Part shown: positions 20,948 to 33,207 of the stretch, piece by piece | Layout of the letters: each line of letters starts with the position of its first letter | Numbering within the stretch: the stretch's first letter is position 1 | Made by a program: the position numbers and the translations under genes | Origin: Hygrocybe punicea | Lineage: Eukaryota > Basidiomycota > Agaricomycetes > Agaricales > Hygrophoraceae | Direction: 5' to 3' | Length of the DNA stretch: 64,000 nucleotides | Assembly (NCBI GenBank): GCA_963556145.1 | Contig: OY744463.1 | Location: 2,480,001-2,544,000, forward strand | The notes under the pieces: generated by a model | Told to the model about the DNA's origin: nothing | Database searches by the model: none | The model's input: the letters and a program-made list of their open reading frames with translations, nothing else

Positions 20948-23054
20948 CTAGACGTCGGCCCAACCGCCCTCGTCCAACTTGTACGATGCTTCGCTTTCAG
21001 GGCGATCGGGGCTGTCCACAAGCTTCGCGACACGTTCTTCTGCACGGCCTAATTGGTCCAGGTAAGGTGTTAGTTATGCAAAAATTCAGGAACACGGTAT
21101 TCGTGACGTCAGAGGGAGAACCGAATCCTTGCTTGTCGAGTAATGTTCGTTGTAAAATCTAACCTTTGCGAAGGAAAATCCTTGTTGCAGATGCGTGAGA
21201 TAAGATATGTCCTCCAATCGGCTTGAGGGCCCCACCGGCCACGAAAGTCATTGTCGCTCCCGGGTCGGCTGATATCGGATGTGCAGATGTTCAATATTGG
21301 CGGACATAAAATTGGGATAAACGCACATTGGACCTGATTGGTAAGAAGAACGGCGATCTGGATGGGATGCAGCTTTGGATCAAAGACAAAAAAGAACATT
21401 TGGAGATCAAACGTTGTATTCTTCAGACAATTTAGTTAATTTCGAGAGCATCTGGGCGGGTGTGCTTAGCTGGAATGCAGTCTTCAGACCGTTATCATCC
21501 ACCCACCTGTGCAAGCTTAAAATAACAACTCAGCGACTAGTCCTTTCCCAACAGATGATGTACTGACCTTTTGCTGTCGCTCGCTGAGTTCCCCTCGGCC
21601 AGAAAAATCAACACGAAATAGAGCCATAATGCTGTCCACAATCTGCAAGGCCATGCTGTTACGAAGGCTGTTGTAGCTATCACGAAAAACGTGCCAAAAG
21701 TCTAAAGTCCTTGTCTTCTGCAAATCGCATGGAGCATTCATTGATAAGTTCCATCTAGGAACATTCAGATGAGAATGACATTGAACTGATAACGTTCCCC
21801 TTACTTGATGCTCGCTATTAAATGCACGGGCTACAAAAGATTCGTCAAGCATGACCACGACGAGGATTTGCGGCCGAAACTACCATAGAGAATATTTTCC
21901 AGAGCCATGTTCCCATCAACGCCAAATCTGTCTGCGATAGACTTGATTCGATCCGGACGGAATGTTCCTAGGTATGAAAATGGATCAGTCCATGCGACTA
22001 ATGAAGGTGGGTGGCAATACCTTCAGTGTCAATGTATGCCACCTATGAAATGACGTGTTCGTGAGAACCCCACTGAATGAATGAAGTCTATACCTTTCCC
22101 GAAGCACCTCCAAGTTCTGGAGGAAGTTGGGCAATCACGCTTGTCGTGTGGGCCAATTGAGTTTTCCCTGTGCGGAACTCGCCATAAACTATCACACCGA
22201 CCTAACGTGAACAAATGATCCAAGACCTGATTTAACTCGGCTGACCTTCAGAGATGGATTGTGACATAAGCCCTCCTAATACGAGCATCAATGTTGCATT
22301 CAGAACTCGAACAGAGTTGGAGTCTTACACACCACCGAGCATCAAATCTACCGTTTTACTTCCTGTGCTGATAGAATTGACCCTTTTTCGCTTGTCTTGC
22401 ACCTCGATGCCAGTTGCGAAGGATGACCCCTAATTGTGGTTCAACTACCGTAGTCAAGAGCATATACATACAAAAGATAACTTGCCAGAATCTTGTGGGC
22501 AGCTTCCTATCAAACAGAAGGTTGAATATATCTTTCGGAAGCAACGGCGATAACAGTAACAACCTTTATCTTCTCAACTTTTGCTTCAGACATTCCCTAA
22601 AAACCAATTTCAGAAAAATAGTAATAATCAAGGACGGGAACGCCAGGACCTTGATCTTGAGCATCTGCCGCCGCGTCGTCATATTGACTCCGGAAACCGT
22701 GTTAATAGCAGCGGACTGCAGTGTTATGTCAGAACTGGGTGACTTCGAGCATATATCAATGTTAAGAGAGAACAAACTTTAAGTTTCAGGATATCCTGCA
22801 CATTGATCCCCTGCCAGCAACGATGGAATGTTAGAAAGACGGTATGCGCTGACATGACCGGAAAAATACGACTTACCTGCTGCTGCAACTCGTCGATGTT
22901 GTCAAAAAATGGGGTCTGTATCAGATGGAAGTTGCCCGTCGAGTGGATGCAGTAATATTATTTGACGAGAGAATACCTCGTCACCATCCTCTCCAGGACT
23001 GGAGGCCCTCGAAGGTGCTATTGTGCTCTGAGAACCATTACGGCGAGGAGGCAT
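20948..23054 (-). CDS. dmc1: Meiotic recombinase Dmc1 (RecA/Rad51 family)
   Basis: Dmc1 forms filaments on single-stranded DNA and drives homologue strand exchange in meiosis. Nineteen small exons read from ATG 23054 to TAG 20950-20948. Landmarks in order: the N-terminal HhH domain ([11 protein letters not shown]...[29 protein letters not shown]); [11 protein letters not shown] and ISTGSKTVD; Walker [34 protein letters not shown]; Walker [28 protein letters not shown]; and the C-terminal [23 protein letters not shown]. The [13 protein letters not shown] block and MTFVAGG region separate Dmc1 from Rad51. Introns at 22430-22485 and 21643-21694 use GC donors. The exon LAQ at 21507-21515 is only 9 nt. 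The protein is complete, about 340 residues, so the strain should be meiotically competent at this locus. Confidence 0.95.
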
Positions 23055-23438
23055 TGATAAGAGTATTTAAGAACTGCTTCAAGTTGAGTTGGGTTAGAGG
23101 GTGGTTGAGTTCAAGTTTCGCACACCACACGCCCAAAAATGACGTCAGTATCATAATACAATATACTGAGAAGAATTAATATACAACAAATACAGTGGAT
23201 TACCGAGTGCATATATTGGGGCGACGAGCTCACCCCCCTTTGTATGGGCTCTTGCGCGTTGGCAACTGTCTTTGAGAACATTTCAAAGAAACATGGGCAA
23301 TGCCCGCTTCACATAAATATAATAATGTGAGGACATGCCTGCAGCGTCTTGTGCTCAGAATGGAAGCTCACCATACTCCCTGAAGACAATGATCTCATAC
23401 CCCCAGTTGTCTCAAATATTTTGAGTTCTCCTTTCACG
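23055..23438. other. dmc1 promoter / BDP1 3' region
   Basis: A 384-bp spacer between two minus-strand genes. It holds the dmc1 promoter, with a perfect CRE at 23140-23147, and the BDP1 3' UTR. No coding sequence is seen. Confidence 0.6.
23140..23147. promoter_or_regulatory. CRE palindrome TGACGTCA upstream of dmc1
   Basis: A perfect ATF/CREB-type palindrome lies 86 bp upstream of the dmc1 start codon. ATF/CREB bZIP factors control meiotic genes in some fungi; the link here is inference from position. Confidence 0.45.
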
Positions 23439-24768
23439 TCATTGTGCGTCGGCGTCGGCGTTCACTGTAATTTCCTCATTGTCGCCAATGGTGGGAGTAC
23501 TGTTCTGCATATTAACATCGACGGCAGGAGTGTGTGGATCAAGGTTGCTTGGATATTGAGATTCAGCCAAAGTCAGCGGGGTACGAGCATGGATTTCTGG
23601 CGTGGGACCAGAGAAATCTTTTCCGGTCATGCGGGCCAGGGTTTGAATGTCTAAAAAGAAATTAGTACACCTGTCTCGACAAATAATCATGTTCCTCTAC
23701 CGTAAGGAATGCGATGTTCGAGAGAGTACGTGATCTTGCTAGGGTTCTTCCTGTCTTCGGACTTGAATTTATTTTTGCAAGATTTTCGGTCACGACCCGG
23801 TAATACATAAGATATAAGTTCATAGTTTTCACCAAACTGGGAGAGGGCCTGGAAAGGTGTTAGGTCAGAACGCTTACGACATATCAGGAATCCTCGACTT
23901 ACGCAGTAGAAATGTTCTGTCTCCTCTGCACTCCAGCGGGAACCACGAAACCTTTTACCATAAGTACCGGAGTTGACGAATTTAGTGGTGTCTGATTCCT
24001 CAACATGGGTGTAATTCTCTGTGTCTTCTTCCTCGTTCCGCTCGACAAATAAAGACTCTTCGTCGATAACCGTTTCGCCGTTTGGTCCAATGCGGACTTG
24101 CACATTGAAACGGCTTGTGGCCAAATCTTGTGAGTAGTCAAATCCGTTTCCATCTTCTGTCCCGCCATTCTTGAAGCCTTTGTCGGCTTTTGGGGCCGCT
24201 GCCGGGTTGCTAGTAGGCCCTTCACCGTCATGGGTCCTCCCGTGCTTCTTTGATTCCATAAGTGACTTCATACGTGCCCGCTTATCCCTGTTAGAGGCCC
24301 TCCAAGCCGCATGGTTGCTCTGAATCTCTGCTGCTCTGCTGCTGAGGCGACCTGTGCTGGAGTCGCTACAAAGAGAGGCCATGGTGATGATTGTCGGGTC
24401 AATCTCTTCGCGAGGATCAGCATCCGAGGTGATGCGTGAGATAGAAATAGTACGAGGCCGGCGCGGAGCCTTTGAGGCGATGATTAATGTTCCACTGGGC
24501 CCGCCCTCTCGCGGCTCCGGCCCATGAATAACTGATGGCAGTTGCACCGGGGCCGATATTGAAGATGCGGGTGAACGGATTTCAGTAGGAACAGCAGAAT
24601 TTCTATTGTCCGCTGCTGTGGTGTTCGGCATGCCGCATGGTCCCGATGGCCTACCAGCAGTTCTTGGTTTTGAAACTGGTTTAAACACGGCACCACCCTT
24701 TTCTGCTGACAATGTCAATGTATCAGAGGGAAAGTCTCAACGATTCACTTACGAACACGAGTAGACAT
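23439..24768 (-). CDS. BDP1: TFIIIB subunit B'' (Bdp1), Myb/SANT protein
   Basis: Bdp1 is the SANT-domain subunit of RNA polymerase III initiation factor TFIIIB, needed for promoter opening at tRNA and 5S genes. Exon 1 is MSTRV from ATG 24768, followed by an intron with donor GTAAGT. The large exon has an S/P-rich disordered N-terminus, then the conserved RIGPNGETVIDEESL segment, HVEESDTTKFVNSGTYGKR, and the SANT domain RWSAEETEHFYC|ALSQFGENYELISYVLPGRDRKSCKNKFKSE, which is split by an intron after FYC. A further intron leads to the C-terminal tail (DIQTLARMTGKDFSGPTPEI) and TGA at 23439. About 400 residues, within the fungal range. Confidence 0.92.
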
Positions 24769-24838
24769 GGCCAAGCGCTTGCTATTCGTGAATTTAATGA
24801 CTTATGAGTATGTAACACTGTGACATTATTACATCAAC

Positions 24839-25195
24839 TTCCCACGCACCCCTTGCTTTATAAAGTAATAGCTAAGCCAATCAATTTTAACTCAGGTGAT
24901 AAAATGACTGAAAAATTATGGCTATGCAGTATGCAGCTAAGATAATGTAAAAACTAATTCTTGGAAAATTCTGTTCAGTTAGTGTTTAGATATAAGTATT
25001 AATACTGGATAAGTTCTTAATTTCTCAACAACTATGCAATCAAACCAGGGCATTATTTTTCTGTGAACACATAGAAGCATAAGCATACTGATGACAATTT
25101 CTGTATGATTTTATCACCAACATTACTGCAATTAAAATTGATTCATTGATTGTATTTACTTAGCTACAACTATATAAGGCAAGGGTGTGGGTGCC
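24839..25195. mobile_element. MITE-like element with about 50-bp inverted ends
   Basis: The left end TTCCCACGCACCCCTTGC and the right end GGCAAGGGTGTGGGTGCC are imperfect inverted repeats. The similarity extends about 50 bp inward (TTATAAAG / CTATATAA, then the AAAATTGATT words). The interior is AT-rich and non-coding. A second, partial copy in the same orientation lies at 20366-20590. Target duplications are not clear. Confidence 0.65.
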
Positions 25196-25341
25196 AAATA
25201 GAATAATCCAGTTATTCAAATAACCACAAATTTTGCGATCATTTTGCACTGCCAAAAATAGTGTAGTGTCAGCAGTGCGGTGAAGATTAATGACAACTCT
25301 TAGTCAGTTGATTTTCAACCTTGCTGATATTCATTGTGAAT

Positions 25342-25369
25342 GTTGAACGTTGAACGTTGAACGTTGAAC
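25342..25369. repeat. Four tandem copies of GTTGAAC
   Basis: A perfect 7-bp repeat, four copies, about 115 bp upstream of the sirtuin start codon, followed by a CACGTG E-box at 25401-25406. No function can be assigned. Confidence 0.8.
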
Positions 25370-25481
25370 GTCGAAAGTAGCGATACTTCTTTTGGCTGTA
25401 CACGTGACTGGCGCGTTTGAACAACGCGACTGGGACAAACGAAACTACTCTCATTAATCAGCCACCCCGTCGCTCAAGACA

Positions 25482-27034
25482 ATGACAGTCTCGTTAAATT
25501 TGGAGACTCCTTCGTCAGATTCGTCGACGAGAAGGTCCCTTTCCGAGTTGTCGCTTGCAGTTGCCAAGAGCAAGAGAATAGTCGTCATAACAGGCGCAGG
25601 GATCTCTTGTTCGTGCGGTATCCCGGTTCGTAGACATTGGTTTCCGTGATATTCTCATTCACGCCCCCACAGGATTTCCGCTCCTCGGATGGGCTCTATT
25701 CACTTGTCAAACAACAATATCCAGATGTCGTCCTCAAGGGGCGAGACCTCTTCGATGCATCCCTTTTCCGCGATCCGACATCCGCCTCCGTGTTCTACAC
25801 TTTTATCTCTGAACTCAAGCAATCCATAGATTCTGCCGTTCCCTCTCCAACACACCGTTTTATAAAAACCCTAGACACAAAGAAGAAACTTCTGCGGTCA
25901 TATACCCAAAACATCGATGGACTGGAAGCCCGGGCGGGACTATTGGGAAGTTCTAGCCAGGAAGTCAAAACAAACGGAAAGGGGAAATCAAAAGTCAAGG
26001 TCAAGGATGTGAGGAATGTGCAGTTGCATGGCGATATTCATCGTGTGCGGTGCACTTTCTGCGCTGCCGAGTTCCCCTGCTTAGAATCGCATCTCGGAAT
26101 GTTTAGAACGGGTTACCCACCAGACTGCCCTGAGTGTTTAGAACGCTGTATGTGACACGCCATAATTTGCGAACTCTCATAAACCAGCCTTTCAGCGAAA
26201 GCTCGGGTAGCGCGATCTGCCCGCCCCCTGAAGGTCGGGACACTCCGGCCTGCCATAGTCCTTTACGGCGAACCACATCCCCTGGGCGAAGACATTGGTT
26301 CAATCCAAACCGCTGACATCGGGAAGAGACCAGATATGCTCATCATCATGGGCACATCACTCAAAGTCCACGGCCTGAAGAGGCTAGTTAAAGACTTTGC
26401 CCGGGCCGTCCATGCATCGACATCTTCGTTGCCCTCCCCATTGAAGAATGCTAAAAGCTTGATGGGTAAAGTGGTATTTGTGAACAAAACACCTCCAGGG
26501 AGCGAGTGGTCAAATGTCATCGACTACCATATCGAAGGGGATACAGATAAGTGGGCGAGTAAGGTGGTACAAGACTGGAAAAAGATGAGGCCGGCCGATT
26601 GGGAGACCCAGAAAACGCTTGTGACGGCACGCGCGAACGAAGAGAACATCCCCCCTCCGACAGCTATCGATCCCCTGTTCACATCTCCACTCGCTGGTAC
26701 CAACCGTGTCCCCAAAAGCTCAGGCTTTGCCACACCACCCTCACCCAGCAAACGACGGCAAGCCACATCGCACTACTGCGATACAGAATCTAGCCCGTCG
26801 AAGAGACGGGATGTTTCAGGTTCACAACCGGTGGGGTTATTGGCGGAAGAGAGGGGACTTTTGTTTGGGGATAACACCAATACTAAGCTAAAGGATGTGT
26901 CGGTGTCAGTGGAGGGTGCGAAGGGGTGTCGCCTTCAGATGAAATCGGAGACAATTAAGAAGCCATCGGGAAAGGCGAAGGCGAAGAAGGTTCAGAGGAC
27001 TCAAAAGTGTCAAGTTTGGGTTGAAATAGGCTGA
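25482..27034 (+). CDS. Hst3/Hst4-type NAD-dependent histone deacetylase (sirtuin)
   Basis: Nuclear sirtuin, expected to deacetylate histone H3 (K56 in the yeast orthologues). Three exons, with introns at about 25626-25672 and about 26148-26194. Landmarks: the NAD-binding VITGAGISCSCGIPDFRS; SYTQNIDGLEARAG; the catalytic His in LHGDIHRVRC; a zinc site CTFC...CPEC; AIVLYGEPHP; and MLIIMGTSLKVHGLK. The first zinc cysteine pair and the inserted G/K-rich loop before LHGD fit the Hst3/4 branch. The C-terminal 200 residues are low-complexity and basic (SPSKRR repeats, final KPSGKAKAKK), probably nuclear targeting. About 480 residues. Confidence 0.9.
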
Positions 27035-27154
27035 ATAACGAACGCTGTGCCCCGACTATTTACGATGATGGAGTGCTGCCTACGTTGATTATGAATTTTT
27101 TATAGTGTTAGAGTACATCTGCATAGTACAAAAAGCTGACCGTATCTCGAAGTG

Positions 27155-27842
27155 TCAGTCACTGATCAGTTCTGAAACACTCCAATCCTCAAAGCTGCCA
27201 TCTGGGAGGTAACGTCGGATGATGAGGGGAATTTTTCGTTGTGAGAGCTCTTTGATCGCAATTTCAAGAGCGTCGGTTTCGCCATCCAGAGGTACTAGCA
27301 CAGGTGCGTTCATGCTAGCAGGGAGTCAATAGCGGTTAGCCTCTCCTCTTTCACAAACACAGGGAGGAACAACACCTGATTTGTAGAGCCCTCGTCCCCA
27401 ATATCCTTGCTCGCTCATACTTGGTTAAATATGGTGTAGTCACCCGCACTTTGTTCGACTGCCTCTCCCCTACAAGTGCCGCACCAGACGCTCCATCTGT
27501 TACCTCTTCAGCCATCGGCATTTCCTGAGTATGTTCGACCTCATTCACTCCGTTCGTTGTAGTCCACCCATCACCAGCGTTGACTGCTCCGTCCTCGACT
27601 GGTTCGACAGCGGGGGGTTCGCCTTCTTGCGGTTCCGAGTTGAGAAGGTCGTAGCTCTCGTCCTACAGTGACGCCCGTTTACACGGGTTGGTAGCAGGAA
27701 CGACCGATAGAACTCACGAAATTGTCTTCACCAAAGCTGATTGGCCACAAATGAGATCGGTAATGTGTCGAGTTTATGAGTTGGCATACCTTGGTCCCCC
27801 GTAATCATAGTCGTCCCCACCTCCATAACCGTCGTCAGACAT
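27155..27842 (-). CDS. RPB6: RNA polymerases I/II/III common subunit Rpb6 (ABC23)
   Basis: Small shared subunit that anchors the clamp of all three nuclear RNA polymerases. Start [16 protein letters not shown] at ATG 27842. The first exons are tiny (an intron splits GGP|S, another follows EDNF). The acidic N-terminal tail leads to the conserved [21 protein letters not shown], an intron, then [19 protein letters not shown] and [15 protein letters not shown], ending at 27155. The layout (acidic tail plus about 80-residue core) and the key residues are those of all eukaryotic Rpb6 proteins. Confidence 0.95.
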
Positions 27843-29058
27843 TTTTATTGAGGGTGTCGGACCGTGAGAAGGTATTTATCCGGCGTTCAAGTTTCAGCTC
27901 AGTTCACCTACAACTTGAAGCTAATAACATGCTACCTTGAGCTTGCCAGCTGGGTGCAGCCAGGTTATATATATAAAGGGTCCTCAAAATTCAGGCCTCA
28001 GGTCTTAGGCTCGGGTCCGATGGTCGCATTGCAGATTAATCGCGTAAACTGATCCAAGCCGATACACGAATGCGAACGCAACCAGTGAAAGCTGTTTTTT
28101 TTTTTTTACGTTTTAACGAAGAAGGGTGCCCATATAGCCTTACCCGGATTTATCTTGCAGGCTTGCTCTACCATTTGTGGATACTACGCGATATCACTGC
28201 AATCAAGAGTTTGGGACCTTCCTTCCTCGACTTTTGATGAACCTCGGGTGGAGTACTATATCCGAGTCATCAGTGGGTTATCTCTTCACAATCCGCGAAC
28301 TGCTTCTAGCTTTATCCAAAAGAGTGCGCATAGATCATTCTTGTCGTCGGTACACTCTGAGACCCAGCCTCCTACCTGTCCAGGGCGGTATTACAGTTAT
28401 CCGTATTGATTGGGGATCGTTGACGTCCCGTCCCCCAAATGAGTCCAATGAATATTCATATTCATTGAGTACCCACCACACTAGTACTTTGTCAACCTGG
28501 CAGCTTCTAGTCTCGAATATTTTTGAATCCGGAAGCCGGGATGGCGTCCTTGGATCTCGCTTCTCTTCCTCGGCATGGATCGATATAAAATGACACAATC
28601 AACTGCTGACTAGCGCTGACTGGCTGAAAGTACGATGGACTGCTTCCTCAGGCTGACGGGACAGGAACCTAGCAAGGCTCAAGATACGATTAATACTGTC
28701 GAAGTCGGCGGTTGAACCATCCATCGCTGCACCACATTTCTTCCCGTGGGTGCCCCGGATCCGTTCCAGGAACGGCCGCCCAACGTCGCGTTGGAGGAAA
28801 TTCGAATAAAAGATATGTGATCCCGATGTGTCCACGGCTCGATGACTTTCGAAATTTCGACGGTAGATCAGCTCAAGTAATGGAATATTTGTGGTTCCGA
28901 AACTTGTTCAGGCGTGAACGCATGCCAACTTGACCCAGTTCTTTCCATAACGCTCCCCCTAGGAGTGTCAATCACCTAGGTCTTCACCTTTTATCCATCC
29001 TCCATCTCAACCACATTTTACCCACAAACGGTCTTTCTAACTCACAACTATCCTCATC
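27843..29058. other. Long intergenic region, nothing recognised
   Basis: A 1.2-kb gap between divergent RPB6 and the two-RRM gene. It contains a run of 12 T near 28095 and a TATATATATAAAG box near 27967. Several open frames of 70-140 codons (for example 28177-28593) have no domain and overlap one another on both strands. It probably holds the promoters of both genes. Confidence 0.45.
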
Positions 29059-32000
29059 ATGCCCCAGAAATCCTTGCCCAAAGCACGTACTTGGGGGACT
29101 CGATTTGATCCACTCCCGTCCTCCCCCCCTGCATCTCCTCAACTTCATGAAGCTGTCGTTACCAATAACACTCTGTCCTCCGGGGTGACGGAGAAAGGCG
29201 CCGAAGTATCGTTCAGCAGGAAGGATGAAAAAATGCCTCACGATGCAAGCATTTTCGTCGGCAGGTGACTAGCTATTTCAATCCTTACAAAAACCGCTTT
29301 TCTAATGAATTTCCAGTCTTCCCTCCAATGTTGATCAGCAGGAGCTCGCGCACTTGCTCTCTGATCATCTCTTTGAACATGCAGAGGTTAAAAATATCAA
29401 AGTCGTACGTGACTCCAAAGGCGGTGTCTGCGCATTCGTGCAATGCGAGGTTTGTCCTATCGAAGTCTCTGAGTCCTGGCCTTCATATGGTTTTTCACTT
29501 TAGGACGCCTTCTCGGCAGCTCGCCTAATCCGTATTCTTCACTCATCCGAACCGAGACCATTTTTAGGTCGTATTTTGCGTTATGAACCTGCTAGAGCTT
29601 TCAGGACATTGTTGATATCTTACCGGTAAGCGTCATTCTGTGTCTGACGTGATTTGTTTTGTTTCGTCCCCCCCCCTGTAACCCGAAAATATTCTTCTTT
29701 CTCTGATACTAATTGTTGCCGCCCTAACTTCAAAACCTTTCAGTACTCCGATGCAGTTTGTTCCCTTCGGGGCGCCAGGCACGGAAAATGTCGGTACGGG
29801 CGTTAGTAACGAAGGACAATTCCATGAGTTGGAGCTTCCCTTCGCGATGAGGTTATGGAAGCCGTGGAAAGCCAAGTGAGTATCAAAAGCAGTTTCACTT
29901 TGCATCGATCTTTTGAGTCACCAACAACAGATACACGTCTATTCAGTATAACGCTGAAGCGCGTGACGCTGAGAGTCAAGCCGTTCTAGTATCTCAAGGC
30001 CAGAGTGTTGCAAATTCAAATAACGGTCCAATCCTGTACTTAGATCCACTGATAAGCGACGCAGAGGTCGGTGGCAGTTGCTTTCCTGACGTATTTCATT
30101 TTTTTCTTCATGATTATCCCATTTTTGATTGTCGCCGGATTAGACTGCCTTGCTGATCATTGTTGAAAACAGACAATCCGAAAGCTCTCCTCATACTTTG
30201 GGACGTTGGAGCATTTTGGTCCGTTCATCATTTCTCCGTCCCTTCCCGTTCTTCCCTCCAATGGTGAGATCATTATGTTATCACTTGGCAGCTGACACTT
30301 AACTCTTTTCTTGAATCCATCGGGGGAAGATGTTGTTGATTCTAGCAACGTGTTGAAATCCTATCCCGCTCCCCACTGCGCGCCTCGTACCTCCGGTATG
30401 GATCCTGGCTGTTGGGAAGTCAAATGGGATCACCGTGACGATTGCGTCAGCGCGTTGATGGTAGGCTCATCTCCCTCGCTTCGAATTAAATTTTCAAATC
30501 GATTTGTAGACGCTCCGTCGAGTTCCTCACCTGACGGTGACCTGGGCCCATCAACCAATGTCGTCTGGATTCGACAACCATTCTCCGGTCGTGCCATCTC
30601 AGCGGTTCTATCAGCTCAATTCAGCGTCTTATCCTTACCACGTCCATGAACATGTGCAACTTCCTGGCGGGGATGGACTCTCGCCGTTGGGGGATCCCTA
30701 TTGTCCGCCCCTGCATTCTTCTATCAGCCTACCGGCCCAATTTCCGGAATTTTTGACTCCCTCTACATTGAATCCATCTGCTTCTGATGGATGGAGCACA
30801 GAACACGTCAAAGATGGAACTCGTGTCCTAGACTCTCGAGCTTTTTCTAGCGGAGTAGACGGGAAAGAGGAAAACTCATTCAGCGTGAATAGATTGGAGT
30901 GGACGGAGACGGACTTCCCCCCACTCGGTGATTTCAAAGGAGAGCGCAGAGCAGAAACAGGTGTCTGGGCCAGCAAAAGAGTAGCGAAAGTGGACAGCGA
31001 GCATATCAGGTGGGTGCCTCGGTTCTCTGATGGATTTGCAGGCTGAAGATGCGGTCCCGGTCGACAGGTCTCCGGCCTCCTCAACGACCGCCCTCATGAC
31101 TCCCCACGCCGCAACAACGCCACTTGCCAACGCAGAGGCGATTTCGGACAGCGAACGGGCAAATTGCCACGGAGAACAAGAATTGGACATTCCTCCCACC
31201 CCCGAGCTTGGAATGTCGCCAATCACTCCCAAAACGCCGGGTTCCATTTTTCCGGATACGCCGACTGGTTACGTCGGCAACTTCCAAACATCAGCTTCTC
31301 AGGGGATTGAAGGAAAGAACCATTTCTACGGGGATCTACATGGAGGGGAAAAGGATCTTGACCCGACAACTATCTTCGTCGGAGGACTAGAAATGTTTGG
31401 TCCCTCTGCGTGGAATGAAGAGAAGGTCCATGGTTTCTTTACCAAATTTGGCGTGGTAGAAAATGTTAAACTTGTTCGTCCCTGTACGTTCTTTTCCCCA
31501 TGTCTTTAGGAGTGACAAGATTGATGGATTTTTTCTTGACAAGTAGTAAACGGCCGATCAGCTTTCGCCTTTGTCAAATTCAACAACACCGATGCCCCGT
31601 CACGTGCAGTGCATGAAACTGTAAGTGAAAATGTATCGACAATATCGTGTCTTGTCTGATGATTCCGTTGTTGAAGCATAATAGTGTGCACGACGGGCGT
31701 CAAATGCGTGTCCAACTTCGGGACTGCAACCCACCTCACCGTGGCGCATGGAGGTATGGTCGCGGCCGGGGAAGATGCCAGCAGTACGCCATTCAGCGTC
31801 AGTACGCTGAACCTGTAGACAAGCCAGACGAAAAAAGCTATGGAGGCGGCCTTCCCAAGAAGGGTCCACACAATCAACACCACGAAATCGAAGTTCTAGA
31901 ACCGCAAGACAAGAATGTCTCGATTTATGCCGCCTCCGATACTGAGTTTCCGACACTCAACAGTAAAGATGGCCCTATCAGTAGATCGCAATTTTCTAGT

Positions 32001-33207
32001 TGTTTTGGTCAAACAGTTGAAAAGAGTGTAGATGAACGACTCAGCGGTGATACTCGGCCAAATGGTCGAACTGCAGAACCTACCGCCGTCGAATCCCACC
32101 GGTCTTCTCCGGAACCTTCGGCGAGGGGGACATCGCAGCACGGAGGTTATCGTGAATGGTATGAGGAGCCTGCTTCGGCTAATCTCACTCCGCCATCATC
32201 TTCACTTGGCTCTTCGGCCTCGGCAACTGCACCCACTGCACCACCGTCGTTCATCCCCTATCCTATGCCCAACTTTGGGTTTTATCCGCCTCAAGGTTGG
32301 ATGCCTCCTGTACCTGTACCGCAACACTTCCCGTATCCCATGCCATACGTGGGAGGTTATCCCGGGTTCAATATACCGCCCTCGCAGCCTCACTCGTTCC
32401 CGAGTCCCGCTGGGTCAGATGTGGGTGCTCCTACCGCCAAGGTGCCTAACGCTTGGGGACCTTTAGGTGGCATGTACACTGTGCGTTGGGATATTTGATC
32501 TGATCCACAGCTATCACGTCTAAATCTTTCTCCAGCCATATCCTCCCTTTTCTGGTTATCCTAGCAGGGCACCAAACATAGAACCGTCGCAGGCTCAGCA
32601 ATCCAGTGGACAACCTCCCCTTGTTCCAACTGGTTTTATACAGGGCGAGCAAGGCACATTGATAGCGGTATATCATCCCGAGGCTCTTGACCAGTACATG
32701 TCAACTGGTCGACCTGGTGCTCCTGCTCTGCCGCAGCCCCAAACACAGAGTGGATCAACGTGGCCGCAGCACCTTCAACCTCCCCCCTTTACCTTCCATC
32801 CTCCAGTACTCTCTAACTTCCCTTCTCAAGCGTTCCAGGGAGGTCAAAATCCGCCTCAGCCGGGAATAAACATGGGTTGGATTCAGGGCCCTCCCCCGCT
32901 CGGGTTACCCCACACTGCCCCGGCTTCATTCGTGCCGAATCGTCATCCTGTTCATACCGCCTTCCGTGGAGGACACCTTGGCGTGGGTGGAGGGCCACCC
33001 AATACCCTGCCACCTAGACGAAATCATCGTCGGGAACAGGCAAATTCTTCTAACGGGAATCGCAACAATCATCCCCGTTCAGTTCCCAATCGTTACTCGC
33101 GAGGAGGTTATGGGATTCCAGATCAGCTTGCGCGCCAGCCGCAGACTACGCCCCCGCAGTTCGTCCCTTTCAGCGGTGACTGGGGTCAATGGACTGCCAA
33201 CCGCTGA
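29059..33207 (+). CDS. Large RNA-binding protein with two RRMs
   Basis: Predicted product is over 1,000 residues from about ten exons. RRM1 near residues 65-140: ASIFVGSLPSNVD (RNP2), an intron inside VGS, then a weak RNP1 GGVCAFVQCE. A middle region of about 330 residues is S/P-rich, with a possible degenerate RRM-like part near ILYLDPLISDAE...SYFGTLEHFGP. RRM2 reads TTIFVGGLEMFGPSAWNEEKVHGFFTKFG ... SAFAFVKFNN. The C-terminal half is disordered, P/G/Q/Y-rich and contains RGG-type arginines. The overall layout resembles basidiomycete mRNA-binding regulators. Target RNAs cannot be inferred. Start ATG 29059 follows a pyrimidine-rich leader. Confidence 0.8.

Noticed and set aside
28177..28593. 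138-codon + strand ORF
   Set aside because: No recognisable domain, overlaps other frames, and lies in a long promoter-type gap.
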